Shown here piece by piece: positions 45,863-56,773 of a DNA stretch of 64,000 bases. This DNA comes from Hirundichthys speculiger (Eukaryota > Chordata > Actinopteri > Beloniformes > Exocoetidae), in contig JAGFBZ010002559.1 in assembly GCA_018398805.1 (NCBI GenBank), positions 124,001-188,000 of the forward strand, written 5' to 3'. The first letter of the stretch is position 1; every line of letters begins with the position of its first letter. The notes beneath the pieces are model-generated. The model worked only from the letters and a program-made list of their open reading frames with translations. It was not told where the DNA came from and did not search any database. The translations under genes and the position numbers were made by a program.

Positions 45863-46957
45863 ATGTCTGCCTACATAACAGCACTCGTAAATGAAAATGT
45901 ACAGCGGCCATCCATGTGAGAACACGTAAACGAGTGGAGTGTATAAGGCACGGGTCGTCATGACGTCAGAGAGGATGCGTCGCCTCGCCGCGAGCTGTCG
46001 CTTCTTTTTTTTGTTTTTTTTTTCTTTTTTTTGTCTTGCGTTCCCCCACTAATGGACCTTAACCTTTTTTTGCATCCCCCCCCACCCCCCCACCCCACCC
46101 CTCCCAGAGGAAAAAAAAAAAAAAAACAAAACAACAACAAAGTAACAAAGAAAAAAACTTAGCCCACAGAAAACGTGGGTATCTTAATAAGGATTTCTTT
46201 ACAGCTGATTCACAAAATCATAATTAGTACATCTAAGTTAGCACTTTTTTTTTTTTTCATTTAAGTTTACATGGACATGGTGCGAGAGGGTTGATATTCT
46301 AGAGAGTAGCTCAGACGTAGTTTCGTCGCATCTGAGATGCACAAAGTAGGTCGTTAGTTTTGTGTCTCAACCATTCGTGATGGCGTGATGTTCAAATTAA
46401 AAACTACAGTCTACTTTGCCAACTTATTATTTTTTTTTAAACAGGAGCCCACAAGCTTGTTGACGGGTGTTTACAGGCCTGCAGCGCTGCATTCTTCCCA
46501 GTATGTTCATGTTTATTCTGCGTACCTTTATAGTAAACTATACATCTGGTATCAGATTTTGGTTTCGTTCTCTTTGTGCTGATGTCAAATATTCACTCTA
46601 CATGTCATCTTTAATATAATAGACCTCTGGTTTTAACTTTTGATTAAATCTTGGTAATATTACCACTTTGATAAACAATTCAACGTTACTTTTTTTCGAA
46701 ATAGCTCTGATGTGTGCAAAATGTTGTCATCGATAAGAGATATAAACACTCTGTTCATTGTCGTTTAAGTCAAGTAGGAAAGAGTTCATATCTTACAGTT
46801 CAGTCCTTGATAGCAGCGGGTTACTGTTAATGGTGGGAAAGTGGGGTGACATCCGGTAAAATGAGGCAGCAGAGGTGCTGCCATGTCTGTGGAGCTGATG
46901 TGTGTGGAAATTCTCTTTCTATTTTACACTTCAAAGTCTCGTTTTCTCTCATAGCTC

Positions 46958-46988
<31 letters not shown>

Positions 46989-47018
46989 CTTGGTTGTCTG
47001 CTCCTCGTGAAATCCGCG

Positions 47019-47891
47019 TCAGTCATCGTCTGCGTCCTCCCCTCCTCCTCCTCCTCCTCCTCCGCCGCCGCCGTGCGCGCCCTCAGGTAGCAGTTCGGAG
47101 GCCCGCTTCTCTCTACTCCTCTCCTGGATCTTCCTCATCTCCTCCGCGTACTTACAGAAGGTGTTGCCGAATTTGGACCAGACTTTGCAGGGCACCGTGA
47201 TGGAGTTCCGGTACGTGGGCTTCACCTCGCTGACCCGCATGAACACCCCGTACTTGTTGGAGCCCACGTCGAAGAAGAAGCGCTTGTTGTCGACCGTGAG
47301 CGAGGTGCCCTCCGGCAGCTCCGCGGGCTCCTCGTCCACGCCGTAGTCGTCGATGAGTTTGGCCAAGGCGTCGCGGAACTCGATGAGTCCCTGCGCCGGC
47401 AGCGCGATGGTCTGGCCCTGCGCGCTCCCCAACCCGGGCCCCCGGTTAACGGTCTGCCGGATCCTCAGGAACCGCCCCCTCTGGTTCTCTTTCAGATCCA
47501 TGTAATATTTCCGATTCTCCCGCACCAGGAACTCGCTCTTGAGCGCGCGCCGGGGCTCGTCCTGCACCACGTCCGGGTTCGTCGGGCCCAGCTGCGCGTA
47601 ATGCTCGATAAAGTCCCCGAGGTAGTCGCGGAACTCCACGGCCACGGACATGGAGAGCGTGAGGCGGCTCTTGTTCCCCCCAGCCCCGACCTCGGCTATC
47701 TTCAGGAAGCGGCCTTTGACGTTCTGCTTCACGTCCAGGTAGAAGCGCTTGTTCTGGATGTCGATGCGCTTGGAGGCGAGCTCCTCCGTGTCGTGCTGCA
47801 GCCGCGACATGGCGCCCATCGCGCCCGGAGGCAGCGAGCCGGGGCCTGCGGTGGGTCCTCCGTGGTCACTGCCACTGTCTCTGTCCGCCAT
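47019..47891 (-). CDS. pura: pura: transcriptional activator protein Pur-alpha
   Basis: Intact intronless frame of 290 codons starting [12 protein letters not shown], the start found in Pur-alpha. The protein binds purine-rich single-stranded DNA and RNA, and works in transcription, replication control and dendritic mRNA transport. Three PUR repeats are visible: about residues 40-100 ([20 protein letters not shown]), about 115-190 ([20 protein letters not shown], then [13 protein letters not shown]), and about 205-265 ([20 protein letters not shown]). Features such as [11 protein letters not shown] and [15 protein letters not shown] separate it from Pur-beta. It is shorter than the roughly 320-residue mammalian protein: the N-terminal poly-Gly tract is missing, while a run of about 11 Gly occurs near the C-terminus before EDADDD. 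Mammalian VPYKVW reads VPCKVW. Surroundings are GC-rich, consistent with a CpG-island promoter. Divergent from nrg2. Confidence 0.97.
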   Translation of the reverse strand: MADRDSGSDHGGPTAGPGSLPPGAMGAMSRLQHDTEELASKRIDIQNKRFYLDVKQNVKGRFLKIAEVGAGGNKSRLTLSMSVAVEFRDYLGDFIEHYAQLGPTNPDVVQDEPRRALKSEFLVRENRKYYMDLKENQRGRFLRIRQTVNRGPGLGSAQGQTIALPAQGLIEFRDALAKLIDDYGVDEEPAELPEGTSLTVDNKRFFFDVGSNKYGVFMRVSEVKPTYRNSITVPCKVWSKFGNTFCKYAEEMRKIQERSREKRASELLPEGAHGGGGGGGGGGGEDADDD

Positions 47892-48035
47892 GATGCTGCC
47901 TCCCTGCGTTACCTTCCGCCGTCTCCCTCTGCCTGCTGCTGCTGCAACCTCGACTGCCAGTCAAACCGCTCAGCCGCCCTATCGCGAGACGAGAGGAGAG
48001 GATTTAAAAAAAAAAAAAAAAAAAAAAAAAGGAAA
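47892..48035 (-). promoter_or_regulatory. pura: pura 5' UTR / promoter region
   Basis: GC-rich leader with CAG/CTG-like repeats (GCAGCAGCAGCAGGCAG on the minus strand) immediately upstream of the ATG, bounded by an A-run of about 26 at 48005-48030. No TATA box was seen; the start site is unknown. Confidence 0.4.
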
Positions 48036-48059
48036 TAGAGAAAGTAAATGTAGTTTGTC

Positions 48060-48500
48060 TCGACTGTAGTCCTTCAAACGGGACGCGTTCAAGAGAGGCG
48101 CGTTGTTTTCTCAACATTTCAGCTTTAACAGAAGTGTGTTCTATAAATAAAAGTTCACTTTTCACTTACAGTGAAGGAAAAAAATTATAAAATTAACACA
48201 AATTCACATACTGACAAAAATAAAAGGGCTGAACATCAACAGTATGTCACCTGGTGATTATTGATTTGAGTCTTTCAGCACCACAGACAGCGAACATCCC
48301 CCGTGGGAAGAAGATAGAGACCCGGATGTAAAGTTCTTTTCCCCATTGGCATTTTTTTATCACTATTATTTTTTTTATTTAACCTTTATTTAACCAGGTT
48401 AGCCCCATTGAGATTAAGAAACTCTTTTTTTCAAGGGACACCTGGCAGCAGCAGCAAAACACAAAGTTGCAGACAAAGACATACAAAGAAACTTTTATTT
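48060..48500. other. Intergenic, one partial repeat
   Basis: Bases 48360-48470 include TTTAACCTTTATTTAACCAGG, a retroelement tail widespread in vertebrate and fish DNA. Nothing else was recognised. Confidence 0.4.
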
Positions 48501-48504
48501 CAAG

Positions 48505-48645
48505 TTTCATTTTCAAGTTTATTTGTTCAGGGACAATGCACATCGATGAACATTTCTGTAAATGTGCCAGTTTATAGCTGATTAGCTAATTTGCAACTGT
48601 AGTCCCTGGGCAGGATGTTTATTGCCAGTGAGAGGAATTATCACT
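48505..48645. repeat. MITE/SINE-like teleost repeat
   Basis: TTTATTTGTTCAGGGACAAT, GCACATCGATGAACA and TAATTTGCAACTGTAGTCCC form a recurring fish repeat; class not certain. Confidence 0.4.
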
Positions 48646-48723
48646 TAACCTAACATGCATGTCCAAAACAAAGTACAATTTACAAGTAGTAAAATTTGCA
48701 TGAAATAAAACTATCTATAAACA

Positions 48724-49273
48724 GGGTTTCCACGCATCCTGGAAAACCTGGAAAACCTGGAAAATGATTGACCAATTTTCCAGTCATGGAAAACATATGG
48801 AAAATGAGAAAAAAATGCCACATGTCCTGGAAACCGTTAAGTTATCCTGAAAAGTTATTGTGCACTAAACTGAGATGAAACTCAGGAAACTGTTCTTCAG
48901 TGATTTATTGAAAATATACAGATAGTTTTAGAGGAAGTGCAGGAGAAAAAGCAAGAGAGAAGGGAAAGTTGAGTTAGGAATTGCCCAATTGAACATTTAA
49001 ACTCCAGTTGGTCTTGCTAATGAAGTGCTACGGTGTAATCTGTGGGTGTGTTTGCATTATTCTATGATAAATTTGTCATAATTTCTGAGAATTTACATAA
49101 ATTACAGCCATAGACTGCACATCAGATGTCTGAGGAATAAACATAGAAACAGTCTGGGTAAATGCAAGTTACAACTGTAAAAAAAAAAACAGTAATCATG
49201 TCATACACTGATGTTTCTGTTGCGGCTGGAAACGTCCTGGAAAATAATATCAAGGAAAGAGAGGGAACCCTGA
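48724..49273. mobile_element. MITE-like element, CAGGGTTTCC...GGAACCCTG
   Basis: Short terminal repeats CAGGGTTTCC and GGGAACCCTG. The interior has repeated CCTGGAAAACCTGGAAAA and TCCTGGAAA. No clear target duplication, so the class is unresolved. Confidence 0.45.
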
Positions 49274-49319
49274 TAAAACAAGATGAGAGTTTCTGGGAGT
49301 CATTTATACAAACATCAAG

Positions 49320-50240
49320 CTAAAAACAGCGACATCCCATAGAAACTGCTTCCAAGTCCTTCATCTTAGATTTAAAAACATTTAGCGACACCAGCTCCTT
49401 TAGTTTTAAATTGTTCTGCAACAAGTTCCAGGTTGAGGGTGCAGAAAACCCAAAAGCTCTTTTCCCAATTTCAGTCCGAGCGTTTGGGACAGAGAACATA
49501 AAAAAGTCCTGGGAACGCAGTAAATACTGCCCGGTGTTATTTTTGCGTGATGTAAACACACAGGTAATATGGAAGGAGACCAAGTATTGCCTTATATATA
49601 AAGGTGTACCAATGTATAAGCCTACGGGTCACAAAACAATGAACTTGCTCATAAGATCACACTGAAGTAGTTTAATAGGTTGTGGTACAGTATTCTTCTC
49701 AAGAGACCACATCAGAGAAAGGAGTATTTTAAATCTTAGACTTTAAGATATTGTGCCTCCATTACCTGTCAGCTGGATTACTGTAACTCAAGTTTGAGAT
49801 TGATCAGTCGCTGCTCCATCACTTGTAAAACTGCTCAGAATTCAGCAGCTCACCTCCTAACAGGGAAGAACTGACACGACCGCATTAAGATTGTATTGTT
49901 TGTTTATAAGCGTGTTAACAGTATGGCGCCACCTTATTCGTCTGAGCTTTTAGAGTTTAATTGTCCAGTCAGATCAACCATCCAGCTGCTCTTGACAGTT
50001 CCAAAATCTTAATTAAAAAGCAGAGGTGATAGAGCTTTTTTCTGTTTTTGTTTTTGCTCCCAAACTGTGGAATGGTCTGCCTTTTGATATAAGATCTGCC
50101 CCGACCACTTTAAATCTTTGTTAAAAACACACCTTTTCTTACTGGTATTTTCTTCATCTTGAGCACAATACGTTGGTGCAGCACTTTGGTCAAATGAGGT
50201 TGTTTTAAATGTAATATAGAAATAAACTTGACTTGACTTT
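49320..50240 (+). pseudogene. L2/Rex1-like LINE remnants
   Basis: Minus-strand bases 49320-49583 read VPNARTEIGKRAFGFSAPST and WNLLQNNLK, the end of an L2/Rex1-type polyprotein. Plus-strand bases 49755-50110 read LDYCNSSLR, KTAQNSAAHLLTG and APPYSSELL, a preceding part of the same kind of protein, with stops. The sequence ends at 50160-50240 with GTGCAGCACTTTGGTCAA and a CTTGACTTGACTT tail, a typical 3' end. Two head-to-tail fragments in opposite orientation; both dead. Confidence 0.65.
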
Positions 50241-50582
50241 TATAGATGACTTTAGATCTGCTTACTCAGAAGAATCAAAATGCCGGTTTATGGTAAAGCA
50301 ACTAGTCATGGAACATGTATAAACTCTAGTCCAAAAGCTTGCACAGAGCACAGAAATTATTGTTCTTACAAGTGGAGTGTGAAAATCCCGCTCTGTGCAC
50401 CTGTATACCCAACTGACTCCCCTTCATTTATTCAGCCTCTTTATGCACCGATAAGGAGTCTGATTCAGAAACCCCACAACACAGTTTAAATGCCAAAATT
50501 AGCCTTGAAAGTAAATAACTTGCTGATATAAAGGCAAGGGGGAAAAAAAATTATTACCATGTAGATGTGTTCATCAGGCTCA

Positions 50583-50830
50583 GACTACAACCAATTTTGG
50601 ACAAGATTAAACGATGTATGCCTGAATTACAGGAGAGGGGGCCATGATTTGCCCAGGGCCTCATATATGTTCTAATAGCCACTGCAAATATCTGTTTGCA
50701 AGAAGAAACACTTTATGTAGTGGTTAAATAAAATCATCAACTCACAGGATACAATGAGATCAGAGTGGACAATGTTTGTGGTAAATTTGAAGTTGATCTG
50801 ACAAAGTGTGCAAGAAATACACTGCAACTG
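50583..50830 (+). repeat. Left flank copy of a duplicated unit around the decamer array
   Basis: ATTTTGGACAAGATTAAACG through GGGCCATGATTTGCCC, and ACAATGTTTGTGGTAAATTTG through CAAAGTGTGCAAGAAATA, recur in the same order after the array (51540-51955). Confidence 0.65.
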
Positions 50831-51510
50831 CTACTGAACATTACTGAATGTTACTGAATGCTACTGAATGTTACCGAATGTTACCGAATGTTACTGAATG
50901 CTACTGAATGTTACTGAATGTTACTGAATGCTACTGAATGCTACTGAATGCTACTGAATGTTACTGAATGTTACTGAATGTTACTGAATGTTACTGAATG
51001 TTACTGAATGCTACTGAATGCTACTGAATGTTACTGAATGTTACTGAATGCTACTGAATGCTACTGAATGCTACTGAATGTTACTGAATGTTACTGAATG
51101 TTACTGAATGTTACCGAATGTTACTGAATGTAACTGAATGTTACTGAATGTTACTGAACGTTACTGAATATTACTGAATGTTACCGAATGTTACCGAATG
51201 TTACTGAATGTTACTGAATGTTACTGAATGTTACTGAATGTTACTGAATGCTACTGAATGTTACTGAATGCTACTGAATGCTACTGAATGCTACTGAATG
51301 TTACTGAATGCTACTGAATGTTACTGAATGCTACTGAATGTTACTGAATGTTACTGAATGCTACTGAATGCTACTGAATGTTACTGAATGTTACTGAATG
51401 CTACTGAATGCTACTGAATGTTACTGAATGTTACTGAATGCTACTGAATGTTACTGAATGTTACTGAATGTTACAGAATGTTACCGAATGTTACTGAACG
51501 TTACTGAATG
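50831..51510 (+). repeat. 10-bp tandem array (TTACTGAATG)68
   Basis: Sixty-eight units of exactly 10 bp without an indel. Main variants are TTACTGAATG and CTACTGAATG; rarer ones are TTACCGAATG, TAACTGAATG, TTACAGAATG and TTACTGAACG. The mixture of variants gives partial higher-order patterns. Every frame has a TGA, so it is not coding. Confidence 0.97.
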
Positions 51511-51523
51511 TTTTCAGGCTTGA

Positions 51524-51960
51524 ACTATATTCATGCACTGCAATTCTGGACCAGATTAAACAGTGTACGCCTGAATTACAGCAGAGGAGGCCATGATTTG
51601 TCCCGGGGTCCACATATGTTACCATCGCCCATGCTAATCACAGCTGTTTGTTAACAGTAAAACCTTGCTTAATTATTAAAAAAAAGAATAAACTGAATCA
51701 TTAACTGAAAATTTTGAATAAAATCATGAATCATGCTGACATATTCAGGTATATTTCTGTTATGTTTGATGACTCTGATTGAAAAATTAGGTGTCATAAA
51801 AATATGTTTGGTGTCCAATGTTTATAAATGTCACTGTATGTGTATCATCTGACCAATCTGAATGAAACACACAGAAATTATCGAGGTGAGGGTGAACAAT
51901 ATTTGTGGAAGGTTTGAATTTGACCGGACAAAGTATGCCAGAAATATGATCATCAGTTAT
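51524..51960 (+). repeat. Right flank copy of the duplicated unit
   Basis: Diverged copy of 50583-50825 (ATTCTGGACCAGATTAAACA, GGCCATGATTTGTCCC, ACAATATTTGTGGAAGGTTTG, GACAAAGTATGCCAGAAATA), with extra sequence between its two halves. Confidence 0.65.
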
Positions 51961-52212
51961 GATTATATATTTTGAAAAATCTAGAGTGATGGACTTCTGA
52001 ACAGACCATATGTTGCAGTGTTTGAAATGTTTGCTTCAGTAAAAACCGTATAATCCTTCAACCTCGCCTCCATAGGAAAATGGGTGATTTCTAATGAATT
52101 ATTTTCATTTGTGTGCAACAAAACCATCAAACCACCAGGCCTGAAAATGACCAAAATACTGGAAAAACTGCATATTACATTCAAAAGAGCAGACTTCCTG
52201 TATGAGTTAGAG

Positions 52213-52518
52213 CAGTGGTGCGCAAACTATGGTACGTGTACCACTCGTGGTACGCGGGGGAACGTCAGGACTTTCCAATCTTTTTCAACATTTTCACTTT
52301 TTTTTTTTTTTTAAATCAGAAACATTCAATGCATTATAAATACAACGTTTCAAAACAAAATTCAGGTAATAACCACAATAAGGAATAAACATCTCTGTGT
52401 TTAAAGCTAACTGAGAATGCATATATGGTGATATTTTAAAGTTGGTCATTATGGTGGTACTCAGAGAGCTGAACAGTTTCTCAGGTGGTACGCAGCATTA
52501 AAAGTTTGAGAACCACTG
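52213..52518. mobile_element. hAT (Charlie-like) MITE, CAGTGGTGCGCAAACT
   Basis: 306 bp. Ends are CAGTGGTGCGCAAACT and AGTTTGAGAACCACTG; perfect 8-bp target duplication AGTTAGAG at 52205-52212 and 52519-52526. Confidence 0.9.
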
Positions 52519-52526
52519 AGTTAGAG

Positions 52527-53600
52527 CATAAATATTTCACCACTTTTTTACAGGTCTTAGGCTGATACATCAGTCACACAACTTTCATTTATGTAAGTGA
52601 AAGCGTATGATGGGGCTCCCCGCTAAACTGAAAGCAGGAGGCCCATGCCCATGCCCGAAACCTATAAAATACGTATTTTCAATGAGTGTGCAACATTTTG
52701 TAACCCCTAAAAGGCGATTCATTTAGGAAAATGGTAATAAAAATAATAACAATCAACATTTGAATTGCAATAGAGGCCCCAATGAACCCAATCCCGAGTT
52801 AACAGCCCTTCCTTTACATGTCTGTGGGTCAGTGAGTCAGATTAGAGTTTTACAGGTAGGTGAGATCATACAGAAGGGTCACATTAAAAAATTATGATCT
52901 CATGGTGAGGCAATTCCAGTAATGTGGAGCAATAAACATTTGACTAAGCAAGCATAAAAAGTACATGTTTGATATGTTAGACCACCAGACCTAGAGGCAA
53001 ACTTTTACTCCCCCAATCATGAGTGACTGTAATTCAGAAGAATGCGTTCAATGAAACAATGCACCTTTGTTTTGTGATTGGCCTGATGGGACAGCGCGAG
53101 CCTTTCAGCACCATGGACAGAGACGTGACCCTGATTCCATGATGGAGGAGCATCTGGATTAAATGTCTCAGTGATTTGCAAAGAAAAACATCCTGTCAAC
53201 CTCCACTCTTTTCCACCTTTCCCTCTCTCAACACGAGCAATCAAATGTTTTCTGTCCCTTAACAAGGCCGCTCAGCTCCTGAGGGGAGGGAGAGGAGAAT
53301 CTTATGAATGGATGGTTGAAGAGGAACTGGGAGGGTTGCAGTCATCTTAAAAAGACAATATGGTGCAAAGGGGTCATTTCATTTGCGGAGATGCGTTCAG
53401 ACAGATACATTTCTGGTTTTATTTATGTGACTGAATGTACTGAGGACATATTTTCTCCAGAATAGCCGCAGTTTGTTGTAGCTGTTCCTATACCACGTGT
53501 TGCTCTAGAATCCTTCACGCACGCATTATTCTAAGGCAGCAGGACTGAACCGTAACAGTAACTAAAACCCTCTGGTTCGGGTGGACGCTCCTGTCTGAGG
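52527..53600 (+). other. Intergenic, nothing recognised
   Basis: No protein-like frame or repeat. The sequence becomes GC-rich from about 53600, the start of the nrg2 promoter region. Confidence 0.45.
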
Positions 53601-54691
53601 GCTTTTAAAGCAGAAATATCCGAACTCCCCGCTCGCATCGCCACGTCGAGGAATCTACTGAGAGAATTTCGCAGCGTTAGTCATCGCATCATCTCTCCGC
53701 AGTGAGCGCAGTAGTCGCCTGTAGCTGGTCTTGCACCCCCCCCCCCCCCCAAGCCCCCCCCCCCCCCCTGCACCGGAGGAGCGCGGCGGGCGCCGCGTGC
53801 AGGGCTGGGCTCCAGGCGCACTCCGTGGCTGCGTGTCTGCTGTACTACATGCGTGATTTCGGAGGATTTTGCGGCGTGATTACGCGCGGGTTGGGGCCGC
53901 GGCGGGGGGTCGGCGGGCGCCCGGGTCGTTAGGGGTGTTTGCGCAGGACGTGGCGGAGCGACGCCAGTGACCGGGCAGGTGATGTTTGCTCACGTAAGCC
54001 GCTCGCGTTTGATGAGGGGCGCAGGGGACGCGGCTGGAGGGTGCGCGCTACTGTTGCAACGCCTCACCGGATAACCGCCGCGCTCTCATCCGGTCCGTTT
54101 GTCCCTCCCAGGTTTTTTTTTTGCTCTCTTTTTTTTTTTTCTTTGGCTTACCGAACAGAGGAATTGCAAGAGTGAAAAAGATAAAGGACCCTGATTTTAG
54201 GTGCGTGCGCGCGGAGTGCGTGTCATTTCTTGTGATTCCCTTGTACGCGCAAGCTGCTTTTTTTTTTTTTTTTTCTCCTCTCAGAGAGGCAATGCGCCCC
54301 CCCCATGCGATGCTGGCCTATTAGCTGAAGAGAGAGAGCCTTCAGTCCTGGATCCGGAGAGGAGGCTAATTTACGAGTCTTGTTTTGTCTCTCAGGAAAA
54401 AGGAGAGATAAGAAGGGGAGGGTAGTCGGTGAAGGAGAATGCAGCAATCACATTTTTAAGCATGCAGAAGCGGGCCGTTTCCGGTTCCTAGGCTGGTGTT
54501 CTTCCCCCCCCATCCGACGCCCGCAGCCGTATGGGGAAAGCAGCGGCGGACACAGATGGCATGGACACTTCCACATCGTCTGCCGCTCTGCCCTGCCTGC
54601 TCCGCCGGAGCCCGTTCGCCGCCGCCGCCGTCTCTCTCTTCCAGCTCGCCCCGCCGCCCAGCAGCACTGCAGCACAGCACCGGCTGACGGC
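53600..54691 (+). promoter_or_regulatory. nrg2: nrg2 promoter and 5' leader, GC-rich
   Basis: CpG-rich stretch with C-runs at 53737-53768 and T-runs at 54112-54140 and 54259-54274. Several ATGs precede the predicted start: one in frame at 54380, and ATG 54531 and 54561 in another frame (the uORF). No TATA box was seen; the transcription start is unknown. Confidence 0.5.
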
Positions 54692-54695
54692 ATGA
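54531..54695 (+). other. 54-codon upstream ORF overlapping the nrg2 start codon
   Basis: ATG 54531 opens MGKAAADTDGMDTSTSSAAL and runs without a stop to TGA 54693-54695; the nrg2 ATG is 54692-54694, so stop and start overlap as ATGA. The inner ATG at 54561 has G at -3 and G at +4, a strong context. Such a layout can force reinitiation or leaky scanning; whether it is translated is unknown. Confidence 0.5.
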
Positions 54696-55103
54696 GGCTT
54701 GATCCGGTGCACTTCTCCATGCTGGTCATCGGGGTCTCCTTCGCCTGCTACGCCCCGAGTTTCAACTCCCTCCAGGACCAGGCGTACAGATCCACCGTGG
54801 TCATCGAGGGCGAGGTGCGCTCCTCCCCGGAGAACGCCTCCTCCTCCCGGGTGCCCTACAGTGTGAATGTCAAAGTGCTGGACGTGTGGCCCCTCAACAG
54901 CGGCGGCCTCGAGAGGGAGCAGCTCGTGACCGTCGGGGACTTCGGTTCCGAGGCCCCTTGCACGGTGGAGAAGGACCACAGATATATCTTTTTCATGGAC
55001 CCGACCGCGGAGCCGCTCGTGTTCAAGGCTTCGTACGCGCCCGTGGACGCCAGCGAGCCGGAGCTGAAGAAGGACGTGGACCGGGTGCTCTGCGAGGACT
55101 GCG
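54692..55103 (+). CDS. nrg2: nrg2: neuregulin-2, first coding exon
   Basis: MRLDPVHFSMLVIGVSFACY is followed by APSFNSLQDQAYRS, VKVLDVWPLNSGGLEREQ, HRYIFFMDPTAEPLVFKASY and ELKKDVDRVLCEDC; it matches the human NRG2 N-terminal region in order and spacing. The exon ends with one base of the next codon at a perfect donor G|GTAAGT (55104). Neuregulin-2 is a transmembrane EGF-family ligand for ErbB3/ErbB4; this part precedes the Ig domain, and residues 8-22 are the hydrophobic internal signal-like segment. The start was taken at 54692 because it aligns with the internal Met of the human protein; the frame is open back to ATG 54380 (104 codons), and part of that extension also looks conserved. The Ig, EGF and transmembrane exons lie beyond the window. 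nrg2a versus nrg2b cannot be decided. Confidence 0.92.
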
Positions 55104-56773
55104 GTAAGTTCGAGGCTGTCAGGGCCCCTGGAGCTGAAGCTCCACGGGTCTGGTCTGGTCTGGAAACACGGGCCCACATGCATGCGCCTCAGTTCACTTG
55201 ACACTTCTTAACCCGGTCATCCATATTGTAATAAGAAGAAACGTGCGCGCACGCATCACGTCACCTGTGCAGGTAATCGCTGTGACAGCCTGGATTCCAG
55301 CAAGATCTGCATACTCATACAGTTAAAGTGGGCAGCTTACATGTGGCACACAGCAGCTCCTGAGTTACAGAGCAACGGTGCGTAAAAGCAGGAGGGACGT
55401 GTCCAAAAGTGTGACTGGAATCACTGCAGCCTTAAAGCTAATTTCAGAACTTGTTGCCGTCAATCAGTATTAGAAGTCAAATTGGTGCAGGTTGATATCA
55501 GCAGATGCAGCAGGATTCTGACGGAGTTAAACTGCAGCGACAGTAAAAAGTGGGTGGTGGTTACTCTGAACTTGCATCTAAAACTGCTTCTTTATTTTAT
55601 TTTCTGTCTTTCTGCTGCACCACCTCCTGGTGTGTGACCAGAACCACAGCTAAGAGGCGGTTGTGTAATTTTTGGCCATTTTGGTTTCACTTTTATTAAG
55701 TAACATGCATTGTTTCAGAAGTGGAAAGAATAATCTGCTTGCCTCGTGTCCTCCTTTAATGTTTTTTTCCCACATTGAGGTTAAAAATACATGAATTTAT
55801 TCTCAAATGTCTTTCAGAATCAGGGTCAGCTACTGTAATTAGCTCAGAAAGCAAAGACTCAACATTGTGTGATTCATGAAAGTTGTATATTAATCAGGCT
55901 GCACATTGCAAAGAGTCTTAAGTCTTTTACTTAAAAAAAAAAAATCAAAGACAGCATTGTCTTTTTAGTAAATTATCTTCCATGCTTTCACGTGGAAATA
56001 CTACATACGCTTTGACAAGTTGCAGACTAACTGCAATATGTAGCTTCCTCTAAAGCTTGTGCTCATCCTGTAGTAAGCCAGAGAGGAAGAACTAGGTTGC
56101 CCTTCTGCACACAAGAGATAATAATATTTTAACAGCAGAAGTGTCACATATTTCACCAGAGGCTCTGGTATAAAACCACGAGATGTTTTTTCTTCTTACA
56201 TGACTCTGAGGATGAAAACGTGTTAATCTCAAAATAAACATGATTACTGTAAAACCGGCGCTGTCTAGAAATAGTAAATCCGCCGGTACAGGAAGTCACT
56301 CAGATGATCAAGGGTTTGACTTGACGGCGTGATGTTCTATTTTTGCCCCCCGTGAAAAGCTAAAATTATCCCACTATTAATTTGTGACAGTGCTGTTGAA
56401 ATCAGATAACGCTTGTTTTTGAAATCACACATCAGGTCGGGATGGGAGATGCTCAAACGTGCACCTCATCGTGCACACATGCAGTCATCTTTTCTATCTA
56501 CATTCATCTTTCACTGACCGTAACTAGAAGCAGGATTTTTTTGTTTTTCATTTATGACAGTCCCCAGAGCCTGACTGTGGGAATATATATTTTGTTTTCC
56601 ACAACATGAGCAGTACGACTCCACACTTACCACACATCAAAGAGCTGGAGGTGCAGCGAGAAGCACAATCTAATATAAGATTCTTATAAAAGATGAAGAT
56701 GATTAACAGATTCAGTGAGGAAGCTAGTAGCATCCGAATGTCCACAGCATTATTACAGCATGTACTTTATTCA
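55104..56773 (+). other. nrg2: nrg2 intron 1, no gene seen
   Basis: No exon-like frame and no repeat recognised. Confidence 0.5.

Larger units (their letters stand above)
41100..47018 (-). other. pura: Probable long 3' UTR of pura, boundaries uncertain
   Basis: No other gene is evident between the pura stop and about 41.1 kb. A minus-strand AATAAA (TTTATT at 41117-41122) could be the distal polyadenylation signal; other TTTATT occurrences nearer the gene (about 45552, 46512) could end shorter forms. The 158-codon minus-strand frame at 42042-42518 and the overlapping frames at 45109-45961 resemble no known protein. Contains a (CA)n repeat at 41848-41876, a hAT element at 43568-44409, a G-run at 44779-44796, and C- and T-rich runs at 46000-46110. 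That pura mRNAs have long 3' UTRs is general knowledge; the extent here is inference. Confidence 0.35.

Noticed and set aside
45109..45961. Several overlapping frames on both strands
   Set aside because: Low-complexity G/C-run DNA gives long chance frames; they contradict each other and resemble nothing known.
47601..48069. Plus-strand frames opposite pura
   Set aside because: Antisense shadows of the GC-rich pura CDS.
50831..51510. Decamer array as a CRISPR-like repeat
   Set aside because: No spacers, 10-bp units, vertebrate context: a minisatellite.
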